From contig NZ_MBSO01000014.1 in NCBI RefSeq assembly GCF_001695835.1, positions 49,807 through 113,806 of the forward strand: DNA of 64,000 bases, in the 5' to 3' direction. The position numbers were made by a program, and so were the translations under genes. Shown one piece after another: positions 43,622-52,148 of the stretch; positions within the stretch are counted from its first letter, which is position 1, and each line of letters begins with the position of its first letter. This stretch comes from Ensifer sp. LC11. Its GTDB lineage: Bacteria > Pseudomonadota > Alphaproteobacteria > Rhizobiales > Rhizobiaceae. Under the pieces are notes generated by a model. It did no database searches. It saw nothing but the letters and a program-made list of their open reading frames with translations, and was not told the origin of the DNA.

Positions 43622-44569
43622 GTGGCGGCGACGCGGCATCACGTAGGCCTGCGCTTGCGCGTAGGGCTCGTAGGCGTTCAAGAGAAGCCTGTGCGTGCAA
43701 GTGGGCTGCCCGCTGAAGGCGACGCATTCCGACGATGGGCGAAGCGAACATCGCGGCGGCAGGCAGGACCGAATCCCTAGTCCAAAGCCGCGGGGATCGG
43801 GCCAGTCGGGACGTCTACTTTTTCCGTCAACGGGACCTGAGACAGCCTGCGTCAGAAACACACAGCGCAGTTGATTGCCGGCCAATGTCAGTAAAGCAAT
43901 CGGGCTCGTATCGTTCCCGGAATTTTCGGCGTCAACGGGCACCACCCGCGCTGACATTCTTCCACTTCCCAAGCGATGCAGCGCTCGTCAGGGGATGCCG
44001 GCCGCCCAATGCTTCCTCAAAGTGGACTTCCTAACAACCAACAATCCGCCAGTCGGCGCTACGGATGAGGTCGGAAACCCGGCTATCCCCGGCAACGCCA
44101 ATCCCGCCGATCAGCCAAGGCCATTTCCGTGGACCATCGTCTTCGACAATAATCCGCCCGGGCACTGGAGCATCGCACGAAACGAGATTTCAAACGCGAT
44201 GACCAACGCCGTAGCGAGAAGCGTGGTAGTATCTGGCTTTTGGAGCCTTGCGACAGCGGTCGGTTCCAGCGTGACCGTGGTAAACGGAAACCTTTGGAGG
44301 TGCAGCGCGCGCAATAGGCCGTTCATCGTCGGCCGCGCGGTTCCGAGGCGCTGTTTATGCGGTGGTTCGGAGCGAAGGTGGAGAAGGAAGGGTAATTTCG
44401 CAAAAGCGTCGCAGAAATGCGAAAGCGCGCTTGTTTGGGCCAAGCGCGCTCAAAGCGAACGATCTAATGAGGGGTGCCGGCGCCCTCGATCGAACCATAA
44501 GAATATAGTACCAAAGCCGGTCACGAACAATGGAACAGTCGACGGCTGCTTTCTGGGATCCGTCGCTCG
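43622..44569. other. Stretch without recognised gene
   Basis: About 950 bp. A 250-residue open frame on the plus strand (43875-44627) and a 110-residue frame on the minus strand overlap, have no domain, and do not start after ribosome sites. The plus frame contains VGNPAIPGNANPADQPRPFPWTIVF but no family is known to me. It may be decayed DNA. Confidence 0.4.
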
Positions 44570-44773
44570 TCAGATTGTCCTCATCATCTCCCAAATCTGG
44601 GCCGGGTCCTGGTGGCCGGTCTGGTGAAGCACGATAATCCTCTTGGCGAGTTCCTCCGCCTCCTTGCTGCCGACCGATAGGTTGCGCTCCTCCAGCGCCT
44701 TGTGGAGCACGTCTTCAAGCATCGCCAGTTCGTCAGGATGGATGGGAAAATCAAAACTATTGAAGTGATGCAT
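44570..44773 (-). CDS. Small conserved-looking hypothetical protein
   Basis: This 67-residue protein starts MHHFNSFDFPIHPDELAMLE. It is mainly helical and contains LEDVLHKALEERNL followed by EAEELAKRIIVLHQTGHQDP, a layout seen in small rhizobial proteins of unknown role. GGAGAGGAGATC before the ATG is a convincing ribosome site. No neighbours share its strand closely. Confidence 0.65.
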   Translation of the reverse strand: MHHFNSFDFPIHPDELAMLEDVLHKALEERNLSVGSKEAEELAKRIIVLHQTGHQDPAQIWEMMRTI

Positions 44774-45091
44774 GGCTGATCTCCTCTCCCAGGGGTAAAT
44801 CTGCTTGCCGAGACAGTCTACGCGCTTTTGAAGAGCGTGCGAGCGGCAAACCTACCTTGCTGCCGATGGGAATCTTAGCCATGAATTTGGCCGCACGCGA
44901 TGGGGCGTCGGCGGCGGGGTGTTGTAGCGGCGTTGGACAGGCGGTCGGGACTTCCCTGCGGCGATCAAATCACGAGGGCACTGCAACGGGAAAGCATCGC
45001 CATGAAGAAGTGGGGACCGTAGGGCTTTCGGGTAGACAGCGGCTGCCCGCCTCAACTTTTCTATTAAGAGATCAGCTAAAGCGTGTCGCAT
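44774..45091. other. Intergenic stretch before IS630 remnant
   Basis: 318 bp with only shadow-type short frames. The promoter of the 67-residue gene must lie in its left part. No clear IS630 terminal repeat was recognised next to 45092. Confidence 0.35.
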
Positions 45092-45668
45092 TTAATCGGC
45101 CTCATATCCGGCCGCATTGAAGTAGTTTCTGCATTCTGTAACGGAGAAGAGATTGCAGATGTCGCCGAGGGCATCGGCGATAGTGTCGAAACTGCGCGCG
45201 GCCCGCTTGCGCAACAGCGCCTTGAGCTTGGAGAAGGCCATCTCGATCGGGTTGAGGTCGGGTGAATAGGGTGGCAGGAAGAGAAGCCATGCGCCTTTCG
45301 CCTTGGCCATCTGCTCGGCTCGCTGGCTTTTGTGGAAGCCGACGTTGTCGAGAATGACGACATCGCCGGGCGACAGCGTCGGCGTGAGTTGCGTTTCGAT
45401 CCAGGTCTCGAAGATGCGCCGGTTCATCGGCGCATTGACGATAAAGGGCGCAACCATCTCATGCGACCTCAGGCCGGCGATGAAGGTCTGCGTCTTCCAC
45501 GAGCCGAAGGGGGCGTGGGTGCGATAGCGCTGCCCTTTTGGTGACCAGCCGCAGCGCTTGGTCAGCTTCGTATTGGTCGACGTCTCGTCGATAAAGATCA
45601 GCCGCGCCAATGCCTTGTTGAAGAAGCGTCGGCGCCGCCTGATCCAGAGCTCACGCGCCCGCGGCAAT
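45092..45668 (-). mobile_element. 5'-truncated IS630-family transposase remnant
   Basis: The DDE half of an IS630-type transposase: RARELWIRRRRRFFNKALARLIFIDETSTNTK, then WSPKGQRYRTHAPFG, DVVILDNVGFHKS and FLPPYSPDLNPIEMAFSKLKA, ending GYEAD at 45092. IDE, DN and E supply the catalytic triad. The N-terminal half (helix-turn-helix) is absent, since upstream of about 45665 the sequence switches to a small secreted-protein gene. It is a deletion remnant of an insertion. Confidence 0.82.
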
Positions 45669-45783
45669 AGCCGCTGTTGACGTCGCAGGAGAAGTTTGAA
45701 CTCTGGGACCCACCCAATCTGCTCGCCGCTTGTGCGGCCGTTGCCGTGAGCGCTAGCGCTGCGAAAAGAATGATCATCTTCAT
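45598..45783 (-). pseudogene. Small secreted Cys-rich protein gene cut by the IS630 remnant
   Basis: MKMIILFAALALTATAAQAA is a signal peptide, followed by SRLGGSQSSNFSCDVNSGYC. This matches the intact gene at 46079 (LQGSSLGFSCDVNTNQC). From about 45665 leftward the sequence is IS630 DNA, so the reading frame continues only as nonsense (RGRVSSGSGG...) to 45598. The ATG overlaps the stop of a 59-codon ORF upstream (ATGA). Confidence 0.7.
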
Positions 45784-45959
45784 TGCCCGCGTCCCTCGAA
45801 GTCATCACGAATTTCGAAGCCGCTCACAGATGGCGCCGGCGCATTCTTCCTTGGAAGGAACGCGCCTGAGACGTATCTGCGGCCCGCGAGCGACCATTTA
45901 TTGTCAATGCAGACCTGTCTATTGGTTCCACTTACATCGACTGCAGTGCACGTAAACAT
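45780..45959 (-). CDS. Possible 59-residue ORF upstream of the truncated secreted gene
   Basis: MFTCTAVDVSGTNRQVCIDN... ends FEGRGQ with a stop overlapping the next ATG. In phase upstream of the chosen start are two lysines and a further Cys (KKCTDNG), so it may be the Cys-rich end of a longer, 5'-lost paralogue. No family is recognised. Confidence 0.3.
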   Translation of the reverse strand: MFTCTAVDVSGTNRQVCIDNKWSLAGRRYVSGAFLPRKNAPAPSVSGFEIRDDFEGRGQ

Positions 45960-46078
45960 GCCGTTGTCTGTGCATTTCTTCGCAGTCGCCCCCGCTATCC
46001 ATGAATATTCATGTTTGCTAACATAACATGTCTATTCAGGTCGGTCGATGCAGATCCGACCGCGACGGGGAGGGAAAA

Positions 46079-46384
46079 ATGAAGAAGGTCGTTTTAGTGC
46101 TATTCGTGGCTGTTCTGATGCACGATCCATCGGAAGCCGCCACGCGAAAACTGCAGGGATCGTCGCTTGGCTTCAGCTGCGATGTGAATACCAACCAGTG
46201 CACGTGCACAGGCACTTGGGACGGCGCCGACTGCAAAGCTATGAACGACAAGGTCTGCACCGGGGACTCCGGAGTCTTATGCAGCCCGGTGGGCTGCACC
46301 TGCAAAATGCGTCTTACCGCAGGGCCGAAACCTCGTATTGATCGAGTTCCGATCGGTGGCGCCAAGCAATTGGCTCCGAATTAG
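46079..46384 (+). CDS. Small secreted Cys-rich protein
   Basis: This 101-residue protein is preceded by GGGGAGGGAAAAA. Its signal peptide is MKKVVLVLFVAVLMHDPSEA, cleaved before ATRKLQ. The mature part of about 80 residues has eight to nine cysteines (FSCDVNTNQCTCTGTWDGADC, KVCTGDSGVLCSPVGCTCKM), suggesting a disulphide-stabilised periplasmic or secreted product. The role is unknown. The truncated relative at 45783 is transcribed in the opposite direction, so the two promoters face apart. Confidence 0.7.
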   Translation: MKKVVLVLFVAVLMHDPSEAATRKLQGSSLGFSCDVNTNQCTCTGTWDGADCKAMNDKVCTGDSGVLCSPVGCTCKMRLTAGPKPRIDRVPIGGAKQLAPN

Positions 46385-46652
46385 ACCAACACTGTAACGG
46401 TTATGCCCAGGACGTTGAATTGGGCCAAGAATGAACGCATTGTTCGCGAGGGTTCAGACTCCGAGATCTTCATGAAGGGGCTGGATCGCATAGTGTATCG
46501 AGGGGAACTCGGACACCGGCGCGTCACGTTGGCTGACAGCTAGTCGGATCCGACTGCGCACATGATCCTCATATCGATTAACTCCGATGGCGCCGCTGGC
46601 CTTCACCCGCCCCCGCTCGAGGGATCGCCGTTCGAGGCCATTGTCGGATTGA
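46385..46652. other. Stretch with no intact gene
   Basis: 268 bp of decayed DNA. It contains GGATCGCATAGTGTATCG (about 46484-46501), nearly the same as GGATCGCATAATGTATCG left of the IS1595 element. No gene is supported. Confidence 0.35.
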
Positions 46653-46940
46653 CTGCCCGTCCCGCGAGAAGCCTCGGCAGAGCTTGAACCCCTTGAGGAT
46701 CCGCGACATCGCATCTTATACGAAACCCTGGCGCGCTATGTTTACGAAGGCAAGTCTGTTGCCCGCACTGCAAAAGCGCTATCAATCCACGCAAACACGC
46801 TTTACCAACGGCTTCAACGGGTCGAGGCACAGACTGGTCGTAGAATTGCCGATGCAGCTGATTTCACACTACTGAGCCTCGCCTGCCAGCCTCACGCTGA
46901 CTACTCAGGCGGAGCATCGTATTCCAATGCAAACCGGTGA
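46653..46940 (+). pseudogene. PucR/CdaR-type regulator, C-terminal HTH fragment
   Basis: A frame bounded by a stop at 46650 and the TGA at 46938 reads ...LEPLEDPRHRILYETLARYVYEG, then KSVARTAKALSIHANTLYQRLQRVEAQTG. This is the C-terminal helix-turn-helix of PucR-type regulators (purine-catabolism activators). The sensory N-terminal part is absent and there is no start codon or ribosome site in front. It is a gene remnant. Confidence 0.65.
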
Positions 46941-47226
46941 GTGGCCTTTGTTCCATCTTCGGTCGCCGCCTCCGCCTGATGTGCTGCCACACCATCGCAA
47001 GCCTCAAGAGACTGATCGAAATCAGTGACCATCGCATTCTTCGAATGCGATCTCCATGCTCACTCGTGCCTGGGACGCTCGCTCGGCAGCGTCGGCAACG
47101 TCCTTATCAGCCAGGATTTCTCAAAAGCCGTATGGGGCTCACCTGTGATAATTGCCGTCCAACGGAGGCGGAAGATTCCGCGTGCGCAAGGATCAACAGT
47201 AAGTTTCGCGTCAATGCGCTTGGATC
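46941..47226. other. Stretch upstream of the aspA enhancer region
   Basis: 286 bp with only unsupported short frames. Nothing was recognised before the enhancer-like dyads at 47228. Confidence 0.35.
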
Positions 47227-47227
47227 A

Positions 47228-47241
47228 TTCGGATTTCCGAA
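47228..47241. promoter_or_regulatory. Enhancer-like dyad 1 for the sigma-54 promoter
   Basis: TTCGGA-TT-TCCGAA is a perfect 14-bp palindrome centred about 140 bp upstream of the predicted start of transcription. It is a candidate binding site for the NtrC/DctD-type activator encoded at 52124. Confidence 0.65.
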
Positions 47242-47259
47242 CGCGTTCGCCACGCTCCA

Positions 47260-47273
47260 TCCGGAAATCCGAA
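47260..47273. promoter_or_regulatory. Enhancer-like dyad 2 for the sigma-54 promoter
   Basis: TCCGGA-AA-TCCGAA differs from a perfect palindrome by one base. Its centre is 32 bp, about three helical turns, from that of dyad 1. Together the two also form 13-bp inverted arms (47227-47239 and 47262-47274). Confidence 0.65.
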
Positions 47274-47347
47274 TTTGATCGCACGACAGGGCAAACAGGA
47301 TAGTTTGATTTCAACGGCTTAGCGCCGACTCTCTCGCCGGGCCCAAT

Positions 47348-47363
47348 TGGCACGCGTGTTGCT
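47348..47363 (+). promoter_or_regulatory. Sigma-54 (-24/-12) promoter of aspA
   Basis: TGGCACG-CGTG-TTGCT fits the sigma-54 consensus (TGGCACG-N4-TTGCW) at every fixed position, with the GG at 47349-47350 and GC at 47361-47362. Transcription should start near 47374, which excludes the open-frame start at 47347 and supports the ATG at 47419. Confidence 0.85.
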
Positions 47364-47418
47364 CTCTTCAGGTAGTACTCGCTCGACAGCGGGTGGACGG
47401 AGAGGAGCGAAGCGCCCG

Positions 47419-48837
47419 ATGACAGTTGACTTAAGCCGTACAGAGCATGACTTGCTCGGGGATCGTGAGGTCCCTATGGATGCCTATTACGGTGTTCACA
47501 CCCTGCGTGCCGTCGAAAACTTCGCGGTGACCGGCATTCCGATTTCCCATTATCCGGACCTGATCCGCGCGCTCGCACAGATCAAGATGGCCGCAGCGCG
47601 GGCCAATCTGCAGCTGGGGCAACTGGATGCCGAGCGGGCCGAGGCGATTGTTGCCGCCTGCCGGGAAATCGCAGCCGGTGCGCTCAACGATCAGTTCGTC
47701 GTGGATGTCATCCAGGGTGGTGCCGGCACCTCCACCAACATGAACGCCAATGAGGTGATTGCCAACCGGGCGCTCGAGGTTTTGGGGCGCGTCCGCGGCG
47801 ACTACCGGCACCTTCATCCAAACGAACACGTCAACCTTGGCCAATCGACCAACGACGTCTATCCGACCGCGCTTAAGCTTGCGACTTACAACGGCATTTC
47901 TCGGTTGATCGATGCGATGGCCTATCTCCGGGCGGCGTTCGAGCGCAAGGCAGGCGAGTTCCACGACATCCTCAAGATGGGCCGCACTCAGCTGCAGGAC
48001 GCGGTGCCGATGACGCTGGGTCAGGAGTTCTCCACCTATGCGGTGATGCTGGGCGAAGACGAGCAGCGGCTCCGTGAGGCCGCACTGCTTATCCGCGAGA
48101 TCAACCTCGGCGCCACTGCCATCGGCACGGGCATCACAGCCCATCCCGACTACGCGTCTCTGGTTTGCCGCCTCGTGGCGGAAATCAGTGGCGTGCCGGT
48201 GATCACGGCGCCCAATCTCATCGAAGCCACACAGGATTGCGGCAGCTTTGTCCAGCTTTCAGGTGTTTTGAAACGTGTGGCCGTCAAGCTTTCTAAGGTT
48301 TGCAATGACCTTCGTTTGCTCTCCAGCGGCCCGCGAGCGGGCTTCGGCGAAATCAACCTGCCGCCGCGCCAGGCCGGCTCCTCGATTATGCCGGGCAAGG
48401 TCAATCCGGTTATCCCGGAACTCGTGAACCAAATCGCCTTCGAAGTCATCGGCAACGACCTGACCGTAACCTTCGCCGCAGAGGCAGGCCAGCTGCAGCT
48501 AAACGCCTTCGAACCGATCATCGCCCACAGCCTCTTCAAGAGCATCGGTCACCTTAGCCAGGGGTGCCTGATCCTCGCCGACAAGTGCGTTGACGGCATC
48601 ACCGCAAACCGCGAGCGCCTGGAGGCAAGCGTGCTGGGATCGATCGGCATCGTCACCGCGCTCAACCCGATCATAGGCTACGCCAATGCGACCGAGGTCG
48701 CAGCGGAAGCGCACCGGACCGGAAGAGGTGTCGCCGAGCTCGTGGAAGCGCGCGGTCTGATGACGGCGGAAGCGCTTGCCGAAGCCTTGCGCCCCGAGGC
48801 GCTGACAAAACCGCGCCCGATTACAGCGCGCGCCTGA
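47419..48837 (+). CDS. aspA: Aspartate ammonia-lyase
   Basis: This 472-residue protein of the fumarase/aspartase superfamily deaminates aspartate to fumarate and ammonia. The signature loop GSSIMPGKVNPVIPE is near residue 320 with its catalytic Ser. GGAGTSTNMNANEVIANRALE near 102 and HPNEHVNLGQSTNDVYPTA near 138 are the other conserved regions. AGAGGAG precedes the ATG at 47419. It is followed by a dicarboxylate/amino-acid symporter and DctB/DctD-like regulators. A sigma-54 promoter upstream makes its expression dependent on an enhancer-binding activator. Confidence 0.95.
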   Translation: MTVDLSRTEHDLLGDREVPMDAYYGVHTLRAVENFAVTGIPISHYPDLIRALAQIKMAAARANLQLGQLDAERAEAIVAACREIAAGALNDQFVVDVIQGGAGTSTNMNANEVIANRALEVLGRVRGDYRHLHPNEHVNLGQSTNDVYPTALKLATYNGISRLIDAMAYLRAAFERKAGEFHDILKMGRTQLQDAVPMTLGQEFSTYAVMLGEDEQRLREAALLIREINLGATAIGTGITAHPDYASLVCRLVAEISGVPVITAPNLIEATQDCGSFVQLSGVLKRVAVKLSKVCNDLRLLSSGPRAGFGEINLPPRQAGSSIMPGKVNPVIPELVNQIAFEVIGNDLTVTFAAEAGQLQLNAFEPIIAHSLFKSIGHLSQGCLILADKCVDGITANRERLEASVLGSIGIVTALNPIIGYANATEVAAEAHRTGRGVAELVEARGLMTAEALAEALRPEALTKPRPITARA

Positions 48838-48861
48838 ACCACTCAACGATTGACTGAAAAT

Positions 48862-48882
48862 CCGCCCGGACGGGCCGGGCGG
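48862..48882 (+). terminator. Intercistronic hairpin between aspA and the symporter gene
   Basis: CCGCCCGG (48862-48869) and CCGGGCGG (48875-48882) are perfect 8-bp arms with a 5-base loop. They end just before the ribosome site of the symporter gene and lack a T-run. It may be an mRNA processing or stability element or a weak attenuator. Confidence 0.45.
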
Positions 48883-48901
48883 AGGGAGGAAGGAGATTAT
48901 C

Positions 48902-50188
48902 ATGAAGATAAACAAGCAGACGACCTGGATCGTCATCGCAATGATCCTCGGGGTCGTCGTCGGCTATGGCTGCAACGTATTGTCGGGCAGCCCGGCCGCG
49001 GCCAAGGACATCGCCGGCTATTTTGCAATGGTGACCGACATTTTCCTGCGGCTGATCAAGATGATCATCGCGCCGCTGATTTTCACCACGCTCGTCGCCG
49101 GCATGGCCGGCATGGGCGACGCCCGCACTGTCGGGCGCATCGGCGGCAAGGCACTTGGCTGGTTCCTGATGGCGTCGCTCGCGTCGCTGGCGATCGGCCT
49201 CGTCTTCGCAAACCTTTTCCAGCCCGGCGCCAATGTCGGCGTGGCGCTTCCCGATGTCTCGGCCTCGGCCGACCTGAAGACGTCGTCGCTCAATCTCAAG
49301 GACTTCATCACCCACGTATTCCCGCGCAACATCTTCGAGGCGATGGCGAACAACGAGATCCTCCAGATCCTGGTCTTCTCGGTGTTCTTCGGTCTTGCTC
49401 TCGGTAGTCTGAAGGACACGAAGGCCCGCGCTCTGATCGAAGTCATCGAAGGCGCCGTCCCGGTGATGCTGAAGGTGACGGACTATGTGATGCGTTTCGC
49501 ACCGCTCGGCGTCTTTACCGCGGTCGCCAACGTCGTCACCGTCCAGGGCCTCGGCATCCTGATGGTCTACGGCAAGTTCGTCGGCAGCTTCTATGCGACG
49601 CTCGTCGTGCTCTGGGCCGTGCTGATCGGTGCCGGCTTTCTGGTGCTCGGTAAAAGCGTATTCCGTCTGGTCCGGGAAGTGCGCCAGCCAATGCTCGTCG
49701 GCTTTTCGACCGCTTCCAGCGAAGCGGCCTATCCGCGCGTGATGGAGAAACTGGAAGACTTCGGCGTCAAAGAGCGCGTCATCGGCTTCGTACTGCCGCT
49801 CGGCTATTCCTTCAACCTCGATGGCTCGATGATCTATACGGCCTTCGCGGCTCTGTTCATCTCCCAGGCATACGGCCTGCCGCTCACGTTGGAGCAGCAG
49901 ATCGTCATGTTGCTCGTGCTCATGGTTTCGAGCAAGGGCATCGCGGGGGTACCGCGCTCCGCATTGGTCGTCGTTGCCGCTGTGCTCCCGATGTTCAATC
50001 TTCCTGAGGCAGGTGTGCTCCTGATCATGGGCATCGACCACTTTCTTGACATGGGACGGACCGCGACCAACGTGCTCGGCAATGCGATCGCCACCACGGT
50101 CGTCGCCAAGTGGGAAAACGCGCTTGAAATCCCGGACGAGGACGAAGCGGAAAAGCGCCTGCGCGAACGGCTGGTTGCGGCCGAATAG
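48902..50188 (+). CDS. Dicarboxylate/amino acid:cation symporter (DAACS family)
   Basis: This 428-residue inner-membrane carrier of the GltP/DctA family has about eight hydrophobic helices plus re-entrant loops. Family motifs include FLRLIKMIIAPLIFTTLVAGMAGMGD near residue 45, STASSEAAYPRVMEKLEDFG-like serine-rich loop near 270, and YSFNLDGSMIYTAFAALFISQAYG near 305. GGAGGGAGGAAGGAG supports the ATG. Downstream of aspA and upstream of a DctB/DctD-like pair, it most likely imports aspartate, fumarate or another C4-dicarboxylate. Confidence 0.93.
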   Translation: MKINKQTTWIVIAMILGVVVGYGCNVLSGSPAAAKDIAGYFAMVTDIFLRLIKMIIAPLIFTTLVAGMAGMGDARTVGRIGGKALGWFLMASLASLAIGLVFANLFQPGANVGVALPDVSASADLKTSSLNLKDFITHVFPRNIFEAMANNEILQILVFSVFFGLALGSLKDTKARALIEVIEGAVPVMLKVTDYVMRFAPLGVFTAVANVVTVQGLGILMVYGKFVGSFYATLVVLWAVLIGAGFLVLGKSVFRLVREVRQPMLVGFSTASSEAAYPRVMEKLEDFGVKERVIGFVLPLGYSFNLDGSMIYTAFAALFISQAYGLPLTLEQQIVMLLVLMVSSKGIAGVPRSALVVVAAVLPMFNLPEAGVLLIMGIDHFLDMGRTATNVLGNAIATTVVAKWENALEIPDEDEAEKRLRERLVAAE

Positions 50189-50201
50189 GACATCCAAGAT
50201 C

Positions 50202-50236
50202 GTCCGCCCGCTTTCTCCTTGGGGAGACGGGCGGAC
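50202..50236 (+). terminator. Hairpin after the symporter gene
   Basis: GTCCGCCCG (50202-50210) and CGGGCGGAC (50228-50236) are perfect 9-bp arms. The 17-base loop contains an inner CTCC/GGGGAG pairing. It lies 13 bp after the symporter stop without a T-run; it could separate the aspA-symporter message from the regulatory genes. Confidence 0.5.
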
Positions 50237-50327
50237 AACCGCATGCTCGCCCGTCTTTTCTCGATGTGGTAGGGAGCCGGATCAACAACGCCGTTACGGA
50301 CATGTGCGTCCGCTACCCATTGCTCCC

Positions 50328-52148
50328 ATGTCTATCGCCTCGCTCGTTCGTAAATATGGTTTGCTGCTGCCCGGCCTCCTCGCGGTCGCGCTTACCGTCG
50401 GTGTTTTCGTGCTCCGCATCAACGAGAATCTGGGACTGGCGGAGCTCCAAAGAACGGGAACCCAGCGTCTCGAACTCTACGCCACCAGCCTGAACAGGCA
50501 GATCGACAAATATGCCTACTTCCCCGCCACACTCGGGCTGGAGAGGGATGTCATCGATCTGGTTGCCCATGGAAAACCAATCACCGACACCGTCAACCGC
50601 TATCTCGAACAGCTCAACCAGCGTGCAGGCACGCTCTCGATCTACTTGCTGGACCGTCGCGGACAAGTGACCGCCGCCAGCAATTGGAACCGGCCGGACA
50701 GTTTTATCGGAGAGGACCTTTCCTACCGCTCCTACTTCACCGACGCCATGCGACGTCGGCCCGGCCGACTTTTCGGCATCGGCATCACCCGCGGCGAGCC
50801 CGGTTACTATCTCTCGTCGCCTTTGCTCGCGGACGGCGAGGTTGAGGGCGTAGCCGTGGTCAAGGTCAGCCTTGAACAGTTGGAGCAATCCTGGGCGACC
50901 GTCGAAGTGCCCGTCATCGTCACTGATCAGAATGGTGTCGTCATCCTCGCGTCCGTACCGTCTTGGAAATTCACGACGCTGCGTCCGCTGCCTGATGCGG
51001 AACGACGGCGGTTGGAGCGCAGTCTTCAATACAACGCCCGTCCGCTTCCTTCGCTCGGTCTGACGCGCGAGCAGGCTTTCGGCGAAAATGCCGTCCGCGT
51101 ACGGCTCGCGCCGCCGGCGGACGTTGACGGCAGCTCCAAGCTGTCAGGCAATTTCCTGGCGCAGACCGCCCCGATGGGCGACACCGGCTGGTCGCTGACG
51201 GTGCTCTCCCCCGTCAGCGGGATCAATGCGATTGCCTGGACACGCGCTGCCCTTGCAGCAGTTGCCAGCGCTTTCATTGGCATCGTGCTGATGCTCCTCA
51301 ACCAGCGGCGACAGCATCTGCATGATCGGTTGCGGGCACGCGAGGCGTTGCAACGCGCCCACGACGAATTGGAACGCAAGGTAGATGAGCGGACACGGAC
51401 GTTGCGCGCGGCGCAGGATGAGCTCGTCCATGCCGCCAAGCTGGCAACGATCGGCCAGATTTCCGCCGGCCTCGCTCATGAAATAAACCAGCCACTGGCG
51501 GCACTGCGCACGCTCTCCGGCAATGCGATCAAGTTCCTCCGACGGGGTGATCTCGCGACAGCCGAAGACAATCTCGATCGCATCGGCAGCATCGTCGACG
51601 GGCTCGGCACTGTCACCAACCAGCTCAAGTCCTTCGCCCGCAAGTCCTCTGGCACGGCAGATCCGGTCGATGTCCGACGCGCGCTCGACAACGCCTTGTT
51701 CCTTTTGGACCAGCGCCTGCGCCACGCGAACGTTGCCGTATCCATCGAGGTCGAGGCCGGTCAGGCAACGGCTCTGTGTGATGCCAACCGCCTGGAGCAG
51801 GTCATGGTCAACCTCATAGCCAATGCACTGGACGCGATCGACAACAGACCGTCACGGACGCTGCGTCTGCGCGGCCGGCGCGAGCATGCGCGCATCGTCA
51901 TCGAGGTTCATGATGATGGGCCTGGGCTGCCGGAGCATGTGCGCGAGCACCTCTTCGAACCGTTTTTCACGACGAAGGAAAGCAATAGGGGCCTGGGGCT
52001 CGGCTTAGCCATTTCGTCGGAAATCGTGCACCATTTCGGTGGAACGCTGACGGGGGCGAACCATCCCGAAGGCGGCGCCGTCTTCGTCGTCACTCTTCCC
52101 GCAGCCGGTATCGGAGAAACGCCATGGACGACAACCTCAAGGTCCTGA
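50328..52148 (+). CDS. DctB-like sensor histidine kinase
   Basis: This is a 606-residue membrane sensor kinase. Transmembrane helix 1 is at about 10-29 and helix 2 at about 306-326, enclosing a periplasmic sensing domain of the DctB/dCache type (ELYATSLNRQIDKYAYFPATLG, LSYRSYFTDAMRRRPGRLFGIG). A coiled coil leads to the H-box ISAGLAHEINQPLAALRTL with phospho-acceptor His384. N-box NALDAID, G1 DDGPGLPEHV and G2 GLGLGLAIS follow. The frame upstream of MSIASLVRKYG at 50328 overlaps the symporter gene and is not used. It overlaps the response-regulator gene by 25 bp. The ligand is presumably a C4-dicarboxylate or aspartate. Confidence 0.9.
   Translation: MSIASLVRKYGLLLPGLLAVALTVGVFVLRINENLGLAELQRTGTQRLELYATSLNRQIDKYAYFPATLGLERDVIDLVAHGKPITDTVNRYLEQLNQRAGTLSIYLLDRRGQVTAASNWNRPDSFIGEDLSYRSYFTDAMRRRPGRLFGIGITRGEPGYYLSSPLLADGEVEGVAVVKVSLEQLEQSWATVEVPVIVTDQNGVVILASVPSWKFTTLRPLPDAERRRLERSLQYNARPLPSLGLTREQAFGENAVRVRLAPPADVDGSSKLSGNFLAQTAPMGDTGWSLTVLSPVSGINAIAWTRAALAAVASAFIGIVLMLLNQRRQHLHDRLRAREALQRAHDELERKVDERTRTLRAAQDELVHAAKLATIGQISAGLAHEINQPLAALRTLSGNAIKFLRRGDLATAEDNLDRIGSIVDGLGTVTNQLKSFARKSSGTADPVDVRRALDNALFLLDQRLRHANVAVSIEVEAGQATALCDANRLEQVMVNLIANALDAIDNRPSRTLRLRGRREHARIVIEVHDDGPGLPEHVREHLFEPFFTTKESNRGLGLGLAISSEIVHHFGGTLTGANHPEGGAVFVVTLPAAGIGETPWTTTSRS

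Noticed and set aside
43875..44627. 250-codon open frame on the plus strand
   Set aside because: No ribosome site, no recognisable domain and unusual composition. It also runs over the 3' end of the convincing 67-residue gene on the other strand.
41028..46501. GGATCGCATA(A/G)TGTATCG near the IS1595 left end and again near 46484
   Set aside because: An 18-base near-match in two decayed intergenic stretches may be a shared regulator site or a transposition scar, but it has no dyad or consistent position and could not be assigned.
47347..47418. Upstream extension of aspA
   Set aside because: It would begin one base before the sigma-54 promoter and ahead of the predicted transcription start, so it cannot be translated from that message.
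48821..50197. 458-codon open frame on the minus strand
   Set aside because: It is antisense to the DAACS symporter gene, and its His/Asp/Arg-rich composition is typical of codon-bias shadows.
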